Position numbers and translations under genes: made by a program. 64,000 nucleotides of DNA from BRH-c32 sp041674625 (GTDB lineage: Bacteria > Bacteroidota > Ignavibacteria > Ignavibacteriales > Melioribacteraceae): contig JBAYVI010000004.1 in assembly GCA_041674625.1 (NCBI GenBank), positions 1 through 64,000 of the forward strand, read 5' to 3'. Of the stretch, positions 39,956-49,563 are shown piece by piece. The notes beneath the pieces were generated by a model that was given only the letters and a program-made list of their open reading frames with translations, did not search any database and was not told where the DNA came from. Within the stretch, counting starts at the first letter, position 1. Every line of letters begins with the position of its first letter.

Positions 39956-39958
39956 TGT

Positions 39959-40120
39959 TTATTTTTTAGGTATGTTTTTAACTTTTTCAATTTTTGAGCA
40001 CGGTCTACAAACAGGCTGGTTAGTTCTGAGATGCCAATATCTGGTAGGTGTTTTACAAAACACGCAAAGCTCAGGAATAATAAATCTTAAATCTTCTGGC
40101 TCTAATTCTGTCTTAATCAT
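39959..40120 (-). CDS. small zinc-ribbon protein (53 aa)
   Basis: ATG 40120 to TAA 39959-39961. Two Cys pairs (CVFC ... CRPC) separated by 18 residues, plus a basic tail. Likely binds zinc; may touch nucleic acid. Confidence 0.5.
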   Translation of the reverse strand: MIKTELEPEDLRFIIPELCVFCKTPTRYWHLRTNQPVCRPCSKIEKVKNIPKK

Positions 40121-40123
40121 GGG

Positions 40124-40309
40124 TTAAAATTTAGGGTCTAATAATGCGTCAATTGCTTTCTGTTTCATTTCCACTTCCTTCTCCAACTCCTTAATCCTGT
40201 CGTGGAGGTGTTGGGAGTATTCGTCAATTATTTTAACCACATCATTTGCTACCATTAATTGACCAATAGACCTAACCCCTTTTCTCATTAAAAACTTTCT
40301 ACTCTCCAT
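40124..40309 (-). CDS. small coiled-coil protein (61 aa)
   Basis: Helical C-terminus with a heptad pattern (QHLHDRIKELEKEVEMKQKA). It overlaps the upstream gene by 11 bp; an in-frame ATG at 40255 (MVANDVV) is a plausible alternative start. Confidence 0.5.
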   Translation of the reverse strand: MESRKFLMRKGVRSIGQLMVANDVVKIIDEYSQHLHDRIKELEKEVEMKQKAIDALLDPKF

Positions 40310-40664
40310 CCTTCCCCTCCTTTCTGGTTAGGGTGTTGTCAATAGCCTCAACAGCTTCCTGTATATTGGGTATTTTAATAGTTACCTTTTCTCCATGAAA
40401 ATAAAGTTTACCCCTGTGTGAACAAACGCCACGTCCACTTTTATTAGGTTCATAAGACGAACAACTCCTTTTTGTACATTCGTTACGTTCACCTACTTCT
40501 CCTAAAAAAGAACAGAAAATCATGTCCTTTATGTCTTTATCTTCAACAGCTTCAAACAAAGTTATTTCTGTTAATCCTTCGATATTAGCGTTTAGTATAA
40601 ACGAATCTAGCGGGCGGCAATATGTATCGTCTTCGTTTTCAAAATATAATTTTTCCTTACTCAT
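40299..40664 (-). CDS. Cys-rich hypothetical protein (121 aa)
   Basis: The middle has four Cys (IFCSFLGEVGERNECTKRSC, then GVCSHRGKLYFHG), as in small metal-binding phage proteins. Stop TAG, with the next gene starting within the end of the frame. Confidence 0.6.
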   Translation of the reverse strand: MSKEKLYFENEDDTYCRPLDSFILNANIEGLTEITLFEAVEDKDIKDMIFCSFLGEVGERNECTKRSCSSYEPNKSGRGVCSHRGKLYFHGEKVTIKIPNIQEAVEAIDNTLTRKEGKDGE

Positions 40665-40701
40665 TTTTATTTTTTTTACTCGTTAATACTATTCCTTCTA
40701 C

Positions 40702-40986
40702 CTAATTTTTGATTAAGGCTTGCGTAGCGTAATGATAAGCTGCCGTGTCTTTTGGTGTCTTGGTAATCTTCTCCAAAGCCTCCCTAAGCCTATCCCGTTC
40801 GGATTGGAGGGATTGAATCTCCATATTATGAGCTACTTTAGCCTCTTCAATAGTAGCTTCATAAAAAGCATTCCATTGACTATAAATTTTTTTGGCAGCT
40901 ATTTCAGCCCAGTCTAGGTCTGGATGCTTTCGATATTCATCCATAATGCGGCCTTTGATTAATTCGATTGTTTTCTCGTTGCTCAT
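40702..40986 (-). CDS. hypothetical helical protein (94 aa)
   Basis: The start at 40986 (MSNEKTIELIKGRIMDEYRK) overlaps the upstream gene end and is preferred to 41043, whose extra residues would be unlikely coding. Coiled C-terminal half. Stop TAG followed by A-rich leader sequence, so TAG is probably a real stop here. Confidence 0.6.
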   Translation of the reverse strand: MSNEKTIELIKGRIMDEYRKHPDLDWAEIAAKKIYSQWNAFYEATIEEAKVAHNMEIQSLQSERDRLREALEKITKTPKDTAAYHYATQALIKN

Positions 40987-40987
40987 G

Positions 40988-41407
40988 TTATTTGCGATTA
41001 ATTGTAAAGTGTTGTAAAATATAAGTAAAACTCCTTTCATCATCTCTCATTTCAAACAAGTCATAAAGCATATCCATCTGACTCTCCCCCTCCCTCACAG
41101 GCTCTTTGAAGTAGCCCAAATGATCACATGTGCATTCGCCGAAACCGCTGCATATAGTTGGCAATACCTCCACAATGTCGGACACGTCGATGGGGGAATG
41201 GCTGGAAATATCCATATTAAATAGATACACGTACAACTTAGTGGACTCCCCCTGCCCCATCTTAACGGTTCGCTTGGTTGAGAGCCATTGGCTATACACG
41301 GCGTTAAAATTATCTAATAGTCCGTCTGATTTTTCAGGCCTCTTATAGTCATATACCTCCAAGTCTCCCGACTCGAGAAGTAGGATTGTTTGTGTGGTGT
41401 TAGTCAT
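40988..41407 (-). CDS. hypothetical protein (139 aa)
   Basis: A Cys-containing segment (ICSGFGECTCDHLG) and an N-terminal strand (TILLLESGDLEVYDYKRPE). No known family. Meets the downstream gene closely. Confidence 0.6.
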   Translation of the reverse strand: MTNTTQTILLLESGDLEVYDYKRPEKSDGLLDNFNAVYSQWLSTKRTVKMGQGESTKLYVYLFNMDISSHSPIDVSDIVEVLPTICSGFGECTCDHLGYFKEPVREGESQMDMLYDLFEMRDDERSFTYILQHFTINRK

Positions 41408-41410
41408 TGG

Positions 41411-41623
41411 TTAAGTTTTTTTATTAATTTCATTTATAATTTTATCGTTCTCAACAACTTGTCTTATACGGTCTTCCATTGCCATCATAAAGCCAACTCG
41501 ACAGCAAAAAAATGATTTTTCTGAGGCTTCGCAACCGTCAGGGTCTTCGCTTTTGCAGGCCCCGTAAACTCCTAATTTGTCAGCAATCCAGTTGCTTAAA
41601 TCTTCTACTGTTTCTATATCCAT
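41411..41623 (-). CDS. hypothetical Cys-rich protein (70 aa)
   Basis: Helix plus a run of Cys (CKSEDPDGCEAS, FFCCRVGF). I recognise the form from Bacteroidota phages, function unknown. Confidence 0.55.
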   Translation of the reverse strand: MDIETVEDLSNWIADKLGVYGACKSEDPDGCEASEKSFFCCRVGFMMAMEDRIRQVVENDKIINEINKKT

Positions 41624-41639
41624 TGTTACTTACTTGGTT

Positions 41640-42026
41640 TTATTTAAATTCATAAATCAACTCCTGGCCGGTTAGGGCGAAGTATAGGTTTTGGAGCTGG
41701 TGTAGGCGTTTAATTGTGGTCAAATGAAATGAATCTCTGCATTCGTAAACATGCCAATCATTATACGGTTCATCAAAAGAAAGACCCATCATCCAGTCAT
41801 CCTTAGTGAACTCGTTTCCATTTCTTGTAAATCCACACCTTACCAAAACATCCTCTGTTAGCGGGATTGGATCAGGGGAATGCCTTTCTGTTAGTTTCCT
41901 TATAAAACCAATGCTATCAGTAAAATAGCCTAATTCAACGTCTTCGTTTATAAAAATCTGCCTAACAATAACATCCTGTCCGTAATAATTTAAATAATTG
42001 CCTATTCTCAATTCGCTTACTTTCAT
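41640..42026 (-). CDS. conserved phage protein (128 aa)
   Basis: Starts ELRIGNYLNYYGQDVIVRQI, contains IPLTEDVLVRCGFTRNGNEF, and ends TIKRLHQLQNLYFALTGQEL. This architecture is widespread in Bacteroidota phages as hypothetical proteins. No signal peptide. Confidence 0.75.
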   Translation of the reverse strand: MKVSELRIGNYLNYYGQDVIVRQIFINEDVELGYFTDSIGFIRKLTERHSPDPIPLTEDVLVRCGFTRNGNEFTKDDWMMGLSFDEPYNDWHVYECRDSFHLTTIKRLHQLQNLYFALTGQELIYEFK

Positions 42027-42072
42027 CTCATTTAGTTTTATTGGTTAATGTTTTCATCTCTCTTTAGGGGGG

Positions 42073-42267
42073 TTATTTATTCCAGTCTCCATCAGCGTCA
42101 AGGTGATTCGGTGGCCATCCTTTAAAGCATACCATAATCATTCTAAAGAAACGCGCAAATAACTTTACAACTCCGTTCACTAAAAAATATAGTATCATGG
42201 CAATCATAATGTATGACCCGCAGAAAATCCAGAATCCGCTTAGTGTGTATTTTAATATTTCTAACAT
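42073..42267 (-). CDS. membrane protein (64 aa)
   Basis: One or two hydrophobic helices between residues 8 and 50, then a polar C-terminus (WPPNHLDADGDWNK). First gene of the right-hand minus block, directly after a bipartite promoter-like motif. Confidence 0.55.
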   Translation of the reverse strand: MLEILKYTLSGFWIFCGSYIMIAMILYFLVNGVVKLFARFFRMIMVCFKGWPPNHLDADGDWNK

Positions 42268-42326
42268 AATTTATTTTATTTTAGTGGGTTAATGCTTTTA
42301 AATCGGTAAACTGTCTATTTTTGGTA

Positions 42327-42355
42327 ATTATACGACAAGTGTATTAAAAGGTTGC
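42327..42355 (-). promoter_or_regulatory. bipartite phage promoter-like motif, minus strand
   Basis: Minus strand GCAACCTTTTA with CGTATAA at the fixed spacing, 60 bp before the ATG at 42267. It would drive the minus-strand block. Confidence 0.55.
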
Positions 42356-42416
42356 AAGTGTATAAAATTTTAACATTTATGCTTAAATATATCAAAATTA
42401 ATATTTACATTTGAAT

Positions 42417-43262
42417 ATGGCTCAAACTAAGAAAAACGCGATAGATTCTCTCTTTAACATTCTTACTCGTTTTAAGGTAACAGATGAGTTTAGAGTGAAT
42501 AAAAATTGGTTAAACTATAAAATAGATCAAGTAAGGGCGGATATAATTATTCAGCAATATGCTCAAACGGGCGTTTTAGATCAAGCGTGGTTTTCAGATA
42601 TAGGACTTATTGATTTTTACAGAACTAATTTTGCCGACGACCGTTCTATTTCTTGTGGCTGTGATGTTGGTAAAGCCACTATCCCTCAATTTATAAGCAT
42701 TAATTCTAGTAATGGTAATCAGGATTTAGGGCTATTCTCTGTAATGTCCGCATGTGGCTCTAAACAATTAACACCTAAACGAATGTTTCAGTGGTCTTAT
42801 ACGCCGCCCGAACACACTAATAGTTTATTTGCCTACTATTGGAGGATTAACACTCAAATGTATATTAGTGACCCTACAATACAGCAATTAAGAATTATAG
42901 GGATATTGCTTAATCCAGAAGATGGTTATTTGATCAATTCTCAGCCTGTTTTAAGCGGCTCTTTAGTTAATGGCACTGTTTACCTTGTTAAGAATAGTCA
43001 GATCATTTATAATGCAGTTGTGTACAATCCTAACGATACTTTTACCGCCACGGCAACTGCTACTTTTACAGGACTAGGTAAAGTGTATTTAAATTCAGAA
43101 ATAGCAGCATACAGAGATATTGACCCTTACCCCGCCAGTGGGGATATGATACGTCAAATTGAAATAGAGATATTAACCAAGGAATTTAAAATAGAGTCAG
43201 GTCAATTAACTGATGTTCGCAATGATTCGGTAGATGAAGCCAATAAAGTCCCGGCAGTTTAG
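42417..43262 (+). CDS. connector or ring-type structural protein
   Basis: Start at 42417 (MAQTKKNAIDSLFNILTRFK) is preferred to 42411, six bases upstream. 281 residues: a helical N-terminal 80, then beta-rich. This gene and the next two precede the giant nozzle-like gene, the place where crAss-like phages encode tail ring or adaptor proteins. Stop TAG. Confidence 0.65.
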   Translation: MAQTKKNAIDSLFNILTRFKVTDEFRVNKNWLNYKIDQVRADIIIQQYAQTGVLDQAWFSDIGLIDFYRTNFADDRSISCGCDVGKATIPQFISINSSNGNQDLGLFSVMSACGSKQLTPKRMFQWSYTPPEHTNSLFAYYWRINTQMYISDPTIQQLRIIGILLNPEDGYLINSQPVLSGSLVNGTVYLVKNSQIIYNAVVYNPNDTFTATATATFTGLGKVYLNSEIAAYRDIDPYPASGDMIRQIEIEILTKEFKIESGQLTDVRNDSVDEANKVPAV

Positions 43263-43263
43263 T

Positions 43264-43686
43264 ATGCCAACCTTACGCAAAAGGAATAAAAAAATGATGC
43301 GTAAAAAATATAAAAAGACTATTAGCTTATCTACTCTTGATAAAGTGTGGAACGATTGGGTTGAATTTGCGATTATACGACCTATGATTAAATTTGGCAG
43401 GGTGAAGGTGGATGATAAGTTTAGCATGGAAATAGTTGGGAAGAAAATAATAAGTGATGCTAGAATAGTAGCGCTTATGAGCGCAGGAGTGGTAGTGTCT
43501 AAGAGGGGGTATAAAATTGAACCTAAAAAATTTGGAAATAACAGACCGGGATTAATTTATAAGATCACTTGTGAAGATAAGAATTACAAAACAGGGCAAC
43601 TTATATTTGAACCTGATAGGAAGTTAAGTAAAAGAGTGAGTGAACATTTAAAGAATAGTCAACAATATTATAGAATATGTCAATAA
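43264..43686 (+). CDS. small basic structural protein (140 aa)
   Basis: Start at 43264 (MPTLRKRNKKMMRKKYKKTI), adjacent to the upstream stop; 43234 would overlap it. Very basic N-terminus, then beta strands (VDDKFSMEIVGKKIISDARI). Similar proteins lie beside nozzle genes in crAss-like phages, role unknown. Confidence 0.6.
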   Translation: MPTLRKRNKKMMRKKYKKTISLSTLDKVWNDWVEFAIIRPMIKFGRVKVDDKFSMEIVGKKIISDARIVALMSAGVVVSKRGYKIEPKKFGNNRPGLIYKITCEDKNYKTGQLIFEPDRKLSKRVSEHLKNSQQYYRICQ

Positions 43687-44432
43687 ATAAATTAATATCT
43701 GTTAGGAATCCTATAATTGATGCTCAGGATTTTTTAGGAATTGACCATGATAAAGATGTTCCTTGGTTTACAAGGCTTGCCACTTTAGCTGAGCAGCAAA
43801 TAGGTTCTTATTACCAATATGAGCGTAAAAGAAAAGTGATTAATATCAGTAATTGTGTGGCTTGTTTACCTAATGACGCTGTACTTGTTGAGGCGGCTAT
43901 ATTAGGAGATTTAGGGGAAGATTGTGATAATTTATTTGCTAGTGCTTGTGGCGGGGTTGGAAGCAATAGTGTTACTAATGTAAATAGTAATGGATTGTTT
44001 TTAGTTGTGGATTTATCTCCTTCGCCCGATTCCAGTATTAGTTTTGGAAAAGTGGACTATTCTATTCAAAACAATAAGATAATTTTTGATAGGAGTCGTG
44101 ACGGGCAGAAAGTAACAGTTCAATATATTCGATACAAAACAGATTGTGATGGATTTATTGAAGTGGGAGAGAATCATGTAAATGCTATTAGATGGTATAT
44201 TATTTACCATTATTTGTTTAGAAAGTCAGGTAGTAATTACATAGAGCGTGATAAAATGAATATAGCTTTCCAAGAATGGAATAGAGAGTGTCGCCATGCC
44301 CGCGCAGAAGATAACAGGCTTACTGAATCTCAGTACAGGGAAGTGGCAAGAGCTTATAATAACCCTATGTCTGGTCGTGGATTATGGCAAGGAATGTACA
44401 CCACCCTTGGTAACTTTTACACTATTTGGTAA
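43677..44432 (+). CDS. connector-like structural protein (251 aa)
   Basis: N-terminal helix (NPIIDAQDFLGIDHDKDVPW), a beta-rich middle, and a C-terminal helical region ending in LWQGMYTTLGNFYTIW. Overlaps the upstream gene by 10 bp. Position and composition fit a head-tail adaptor or ring protein. Confidence 0.65.
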   Translation: MSINKLISVRNPIIDAQDFLGIDHDKDVPWFTRLATLAEQQIGSYYQYERKRKVINISNCVACLPNDAVLVEAAILGDLGEDCDNLFASACGGVGSNSVTNVNSNGLFLVVDLSPSPDSSISFGKVDYSIQNNKIIFDRSRDGQKVTVQYIRYKTDCDGFIEVGENHVNAIRWYIIYHYLFRKSGSNYIERDKMNIAFQEWNRECRHARAEDNRLTESQYREVARAYNNPMSGRGLWQGMYTTLGNFYTIW

Positions 44433-44435
44433 GCA

Positions 44436-47400
44436 ATGAGAGATATATTTGAGAATACCTTTCAAAATGGAATGTCAAGTGACTACAATGTAGTCCTTCA
44501 GCCTGATGGTACTTACCGATATTTAAAGAACTGCCAACTTGTTTCTCAGGATGGTAATAATTTTGTAATTAAAGACTGTTTAGGCAACGTTCTTACATTT
44601 ACAGTTAACGCACCTTACGATGCTGTTTATACTTCCGTAGGAGCCTCGCCAATGATTATAGGGATGATTTCTTTCCCCGATAAGCTAATTACGATTACAG
44701 ATGTAGGTGAGATAGGTATTATTAAATACATTCCTTATGGTGAAGGAGTACAGCCTTTATCGGTGACAGGTGAATACAATGCTGGATATGTCCCATTGTA
44801 TCATAGCACAGAGTTAAATCTTAGTAAGCTACATAGAATTAATGGCTTCTCTTATATTGAAAATGAGTTAATAGAGCGTATTTATTGGACTGATAACTTT
44901 AATGAGCCAAGGGTGTTTAATGTCTCTGACCCAATATTTACTAACTACTTTTCAAGTGGCTCTCTTGTAACAGGTGAGCAATATATGGTTCTTGAAGGAG
45001 CTATACAGCACCCAATAGGAGGAGCTAATCCTATTTATGGTCCGGGGCTTACTGCCGGAAACACATTTACAGCTTCTTCAGCTACATATACTAATCTTAC
45101 TGCCGCAGCTCCCACTCCAAAAATAATAGCTTATTATCCGCCATCTCTTTTAGATTTTACGCCTTCTCGATCTTTAGGGAATATTATATTTAAAGAATAC
45201 GGCTCTGGAAGTCTTTATTGCGGTTCTAAGACATATTTTTATAGATTAGGCACTAATGATGGAGTGGTTACAACATGGAGCTATGGCTCTTCTCCTATAC
45301 CAGTTGGAACATTAAACGATTCATTTGCCCTCACTTCCCCAAACGTACCTTATCACGATTTTGTTGGTGGAGGTACAACAACTGCGCTGCTTAATAGTGG
45401 TCTTTCAGTTTTGATTAATATAGAAAATGTAGATGAGGATTTTGATTATATAGAAGTGGCATGTGCTGAATTTGATCAACTTGCAACCGCTCCAAGACAA
45501 ATATCTATTATAGCCAAAGATGTAATAACATCCCCTACTATGGTTATTACCCATGACGGGACTATTAATTTAGGCATACTAACTATTGGTGATATTACGC
45601 TGTTTCCTGCAAGTATTCTTAAATGTAAAACACTTGCTACTAATAAGAATTTTATTTTAACTGGTAATATTACTGAGAGGATTGAATTTGACTGGGACGC
45701 TAATGATTACCCTGCATTTACAGCAGCGTGGTTTCAGTACCCAATGAACTCTCATTACGATGCTACAAGCTGTTCGTTAAGCGGAATGGTGCCTTCTGGT
45801 ATTAGTCCTCCAAGTGGTGGATATATGGCAGCAGGACCAACCGCGGCAGGTTCAATAACTCCATTCTCAAAGTGGTTAGTTACAAGCGGCACTGTTACAT
45901 ATAACGGAACTAATTATACAACTGGACAAGTGTTTGAGGGTGTTCCGGCGGTGTTAAATAGCGATATTGCAACCCTAGCCGCAGCAAGCTCTTTTGTTCC
46001 ATGTGTAAATAAAAACAGATACACTACATTTGCTGGCGACCCTGTGCCAAATGCTATTGAGATTAAAAGAACTACTGACACTATAAATGATTGCTTTTGG
46101 GATTACAAATCAGCAGCCGCACACCATCATTTGGCTGGGTATTGGTCAGGAGAAACTTATAGATTTGGCATGTTGTTTTATGATAAAAAAGGAAATCCAT
46201 TCTATGTAAAATGGTTGCTTGATTATCAAATGCCGTCTGTTTATCTTAAAACTGGATATAATCTAAGAAGAGATCAAATAGGAACCACTGGTAATTATGT
46301 TTATTCATTGAATCCATCAGGAATGAGGTTTCAGGGAATTACATTACCACAAGAGGTTGTAGATCAAATAAGTGGTTTTAGTATTGTTAGAGCTGAAAGG
46401 GATGCTCGTATTGTCACACAAGGGCTTGTTACTCAAAATGTAGATACTGGCGCTTCACCAAAAGTATATAGACCCGCCGCATGGAATCCAATTAGTGCCG
46501 ATACGCATAACGTTGCAAGTAAAATTTACACATACATGTGTCCTGATATTTTAGTGGACGCTCCATTAAAAAAAGCAGTAGGCGTTATTGGTGATACAAT
46601 GGAAGAGGCTGTATGGTTAGACCCTTATGATTATGGTGGAGGTAGTGTTGTTAGAGGTCAGGGTGTTGCCGGGAGTGAACAAGTTTATACAAAGTATCTA
46701 TCTTGCTTAAATGATAATTCATTACGCACCGGAACCATTACTTATTTTGATTCAGTAGATGAATCTCAAACTTTAAGTAATTTAGGCAACGGAGATACTT
46801 ATGAGAACGGAACTATGCAGGTGGCAGTTGCTGCCGGAACTGTTGTAAAAGGAACTTGTGTTACAGGTGGACTTGATTATAACTTAGATGGATATAATGC
46901 TACCGGATGTAAAAAGACGGTGTTTATCTTAGAAACTGACTTTAAACATTACGGACCTTCTGCTAACGATTATACTTCTGTTGCCGCAATGGGACAGATG
47001 GAAAAGATTGTAATGAATTATGTAAAGACTGGTTTTGCTAACCCTTATGGCGGTACTGGTGATTCATCTAAAGCAAACACACTTTATATTTCCACAGGAC
47101 ATTTTCAACCAATTAACGCTTCAGTTCTTGCAGATGTTTTCGATGGAACTAATTATGTTTTTAATGATGTAGAAGTATTTGGTGGCGATTGTTATACCTG
47201 TATGATTGACCAAGGGTATGCTTTATGGGATGCTGGATTTGTTGCCAGTAGATACTCTTATGCTTGGACATTCCCTTGTGAGTGTAATTCTAATTACAAT
47301 TTAAGACGTGGGCGTAAAACCTCTAACGTAGAAATGTATTATACCGGCACCGCCCTTACTGAATCAATTACTGTACTTGGACCTGCTGGAGAGATTAATT

Positions 47401-48854
47401 TAGAAGATTATTCCTATAATCAAGGGTATTCGACCGAGGGCCAACAAGTGGTATATCCGGCGTTGCCAATAGATTTTATTAACAGCTCTAGCTTTCAGGC
47501 AAGGATAAGGTATGCTGGTGAGAAGTTTATAGGTGAAAGCATTGATTCATTCAGAACATTTGCTATAAATGATTATAAGGATTTATCTGCTAATTATGGC
47601 CGGATAAACAGCATAAATGTAAAAGAAGACAAGGTGGTTGTTTTTCAGGACAATGCTATTAATACAGTCCCTATTTTAGAAAGACAGGTAGTTAGTGGTG
47701 TTAGTGGTGATGCTACTACAATAGGTACTGGCGGGGTTGTGGATAGGTTTGATGTGATAAGCTCTTATTTTGGCACACAGCATCAATGGAGTATCACAGA
47801 AACGGAATATGGATTTGCTTTCTTTGATATGAGAAGAAAAGCTTTTGTTATTTTAGACTTTGGCGGTGGCCTATTAGAGATAAGTCAGGTGTTTGGGTTA
47901 AAGGCATTCTTTGACGAAGTATTTATGGAAATTGAAGGTACAGGTAGTTCTGATACTACAATTCTATTAAACTCCCCTACATTTGAAGAAACCGCGGATA
48001 GACCATTAGTTGGGGTTGGTATTACATCTGTGTATGACCCTAAGTTTAAAATGACCTATATGACATTTAAGTTTTACGGTCAAAATGCAGACGGCACTAA
48101 ATCGAAAGATTTTACTATTGGATATTTACATACAAATACTAAGAAGTGTTTTGTAGGGTTTTACGATTGGTTCCCGTGTATCGCTCATAATCATAATCAG
48201 ATTGTATTATCTGTAAATAACCCTAAAAATACTACTCAATATTTACCAACCGTACCTACAAATGAATCTTTTGTTGTGGGCGAAACTCTTTGGGGAGATA
48301 GCGGTATGACCGATGAATACATTTGTATTGCTGATGTTACTTTAGACAATGCCGCCAAGTTCCCTAAAGGAGCAAGCGGGGCTACTTATTGGTTTAGAAT
48401 TAATAAAATCAATCAGTTGTGGGTGAACAACCAGCCAGCAGCCTTAACGGATGTAACAGCAGGGGGGTATCAATATAATATGTTCTTTGGAAGAGTAGTG
48501 GATAACGAGCTTCACATTGTAATCAATCCAAAGCAACAGGGGGATGAAGCATTTTATGTGCAAAACATCTCTCAGAATGGTCCTTACAATATTAATTACA
48601 CTTCCATTTATGCGGACGCTGATAGTCAGGCTGGGGCAGATTTAAATATTACTGGCACTAACAGAAATTACAGATTCATCTTTGATAAGATAACCAGTAC
48701 TGTAATGAGAGACGCTACTACTGGGGCTAGGATAATCAATAAGTATTTACGTATGAGATTTGTTAAAAGAAATTGGACTACCGTCCCGATTTCATTAGAA
48801 ACAAGTGTAAAGATATTGAGGTCTATTACCTCTTACTTTAACACAAAACGATAA
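44436..48854 (+). CDS. large tail nozzle/muzzle-like protein
   Basis: A 1472-residue protein beginning MRDIFENTFQNGMSSDYNVV, followed by a beta-propeller-like region with repeated GLxFG/WxY elements. Large beta-rich proteins at this position in crAss-like and T7-like phages form the tail nozzle that holds the genome. No signal peptide. I assign by length, start and position. Confidence 0.75.
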   Translation: MRDIFENTFQNGMSSDYNVVLQPDGTYRYLKNCQLVSQDGNNFVIKDCLGNVLTFTVNAPYDAVYTSVGASPMIIGMISFPDKLITITDVGEIGIIKYIPYGEGVQPLSVTGEYNAGYVPLYHSTELNLSKLHRINGFSYIENELIERIYWTDNFNEPRVFNVSDPIFTNYFSSGSLVTGEQYMVLEGAIQHPIGGANPIYGPGLTAGNTFTASSATYTNLTAAAPTPKIIAYYPPSLLDFTPSRSLGNIIFKEYGSGSLYCGSKTYFYRLGTNDGVVTTWSYGSSPIPVGTLNDSFALTSPNVPYHDFVGGGTTTALLNSGLSVLINIENVDEDFDYIEVACAEFDQLATAPRQISIIAKDVITSPTMVITHDGTINLGILTIGDITLFPASILKCKTLATNKNFILTGNITERIEFDWDANDYPAFTAAWFQYPMNSHYDATSCSLSGMVPSGISPPSGGYMAAGPTAAGSITPFSKWLVTSGTVTYNGTNYTTGQVFEGVPAVLNSDIATLAAASSFVPCVNKNRYTTFAGDPVPNAIEIKRTTDTINDCFWDYKSAAAHHHLAGYWSGETYRFGMLFYDKKGNPFYVKWLLDYQMPSVYLKTGYNLRRDQIGTTGNYVYSLNPSGMRFQGITLPQEVVDQISGFSIVRAERDARIVTQGLVTQNVDTGASPKVYRPAAWNPISADTHNVASKIYTYMCPDILVDAPLKKAVGVIGDTMEEAVWLDPYDYGGGSVVRGQGVAGSEQVYTKYLSCLNDNSLRTGTITYFDSVDESQTLSNLGNGDTYENGTMQVAVAAGTVVKGTCVTGGLDYNLDGYNATGCKKTVFILETDFKHYGPSANDYTSVAAMGQMEKIVMNYVKTGFANPYGGTGDSSKANTLYISTGHFQPINASVLADVFDGTNYVFNDVEVFGGDCYTCMIDQGYALWDAGFVASRYSYAWTFPCECNSNYNLRRGRKTSNVEMYYTGTALTESITVLGPAGEINLEDYSYNQGYSTEGQQVVYPALPIDFINSSSFQARIRYAGEKFIGESIDSFRTFAINDYKDLSANYGRINSINVKEDKVVVFQDNAINTVPILERQVVSGVSGDATTIGTGGVVDRFDVISSYFGTQHQWSITETEYGFAFFDMRRKAFVILDFGGGLLEISQVFGLKAFFDEVFMEIEGTGSSDTTILLNSPTFEETADRPLVGVGITSVYDPKFKMTYMTFKFYGQNADGTKSKDFTIGYLHTNTKKCFVGFYDWFPCIAHNHNQIVLSVNNPKNTTQYLPTVPTNESFVVGETLWGDSGMTDEYICIADVTLDNAAKFPKGASGATYWFRINKINQLWVNNQPAALTDVTAGGYQYNMFFGRVVDNELHIVINPKQQGDEAFYVQNISQNGPYNINYTSIYADADSQAGADLNITGTNRNYRFIFDKITSTVMRDATTGARIINKYLRMRFVKRNWTTVPISLETSVKILRSITSYFNTKR

Positions 48855-48857
48855 AAC

Positions 48858-48886
48858 GCAACCTTTTATAATTTACTTCGTTAAAC
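48858..48886 (+). promoter_or_regulatory. bipartite phage promoter-like motif
   Basis: GCAACCTTTTATAATTTA plus CGTTAAA at the fixed spacing, immediately after the nozzle gene and before the secreted protein gene at 48979. Confidence 0.55.
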
Positions 48887-48894
48887 TATACAAA

Positions 48895-48955
48895 CCATTA
48901 CAAGTTTGAAAGGAATTTAGATACATTCTATTTCATTACAGATTTGAAATGAAAA
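48895..48955. repeat. paired 21-bp dyad element, inverted orientation
   Basis: Inverted copy at about 48895-48918 and direct copy at 48930-48955, 24 bp before the ATG at 48979. Confidence 0.65.
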
Positions 48956-48978
48956 GTATAATTTAAAATATAAATAAA

Positions 48979-49563
48979 ATGAAAAAACTATTTTTGTTGT
49001 TATCCCTAGCGATAATATTTAAGTCAAATTCACAAATAATCACATCCACAGGGACGGTATCTTCTTTATCCGTTTCCCCGCAAGTAGTGTGTGTTTGTGA
49101 TAGTATTAAAATTAAGTTTAGATTCACTCCTAGTTCAAGTGTTGACACCTTGGATAAGTTTAACTTTTACATTGACTATTTTGATTACGAGTACAACGCA
49201 ACCAAATATGTCAAGATAAGAAGTTTCACTTTCTTGGACTTTTATAACATGGAGAAAGAGCTTATTAACAATATTAACAACGACACAGCTTATTCTTTTT
49301 GGTATAAAATACCATGCGATTTAATTAATAATATAGGTAAAAGTGGTGATTCTCAGGTTTTAATTAAGATTACATTAAAAGATGGTTCTGGCATTGCTGT
49401 TTTAGTTAAGTTGTGCAATCTTACAGGGATAAATTCTTACGAATATGATAAAAAAGATGTTCCTGTTTATTATGACATGAACAGGGTCATTGTCGCCCCG
49501 AAAAGTGGAGAGTTGTTAATTAGACAAATTGGTATAAACAGAGTTAAAGTATTAATACAATGA
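48979..49563 (+). CDS. secreted protein with T9SS-like C-terminus
   Basis: A 194-residue protein. A signal peptide (MKKLFLLLSLAIIFKSNSQ) precedes a beta-sandwich-like body. The C-terminal 35 residues (VPVYYDMNRVIVAPKSGEL, then LLIRQIGINRVKVLIQ) resemble a Bacteroidota type IX-secretion C-terminal signal. Its role in a phage is unknown; it may coat the host surface or be a moron gene. It has its own promoter-like motif and dyad pair. Confidence 0.65.
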   Translation: MKKLFLLLSLAIIFKSNSQIITSTGTVSSLSVSPQVVCVCDSIKIKFRFTPSSSVDTLDKFNFYIDYFDYEYNATKYVKIRSFTFLDFYNMEKELINNINNDTAYSFWYKIPCDLINNIGKSGDSQVLIKITLKDGSGIAVLVKLCNLTGINSYEYDKKDVPVYYDMNRVIVAPKSGELLIRQIGINRVKVLIQ

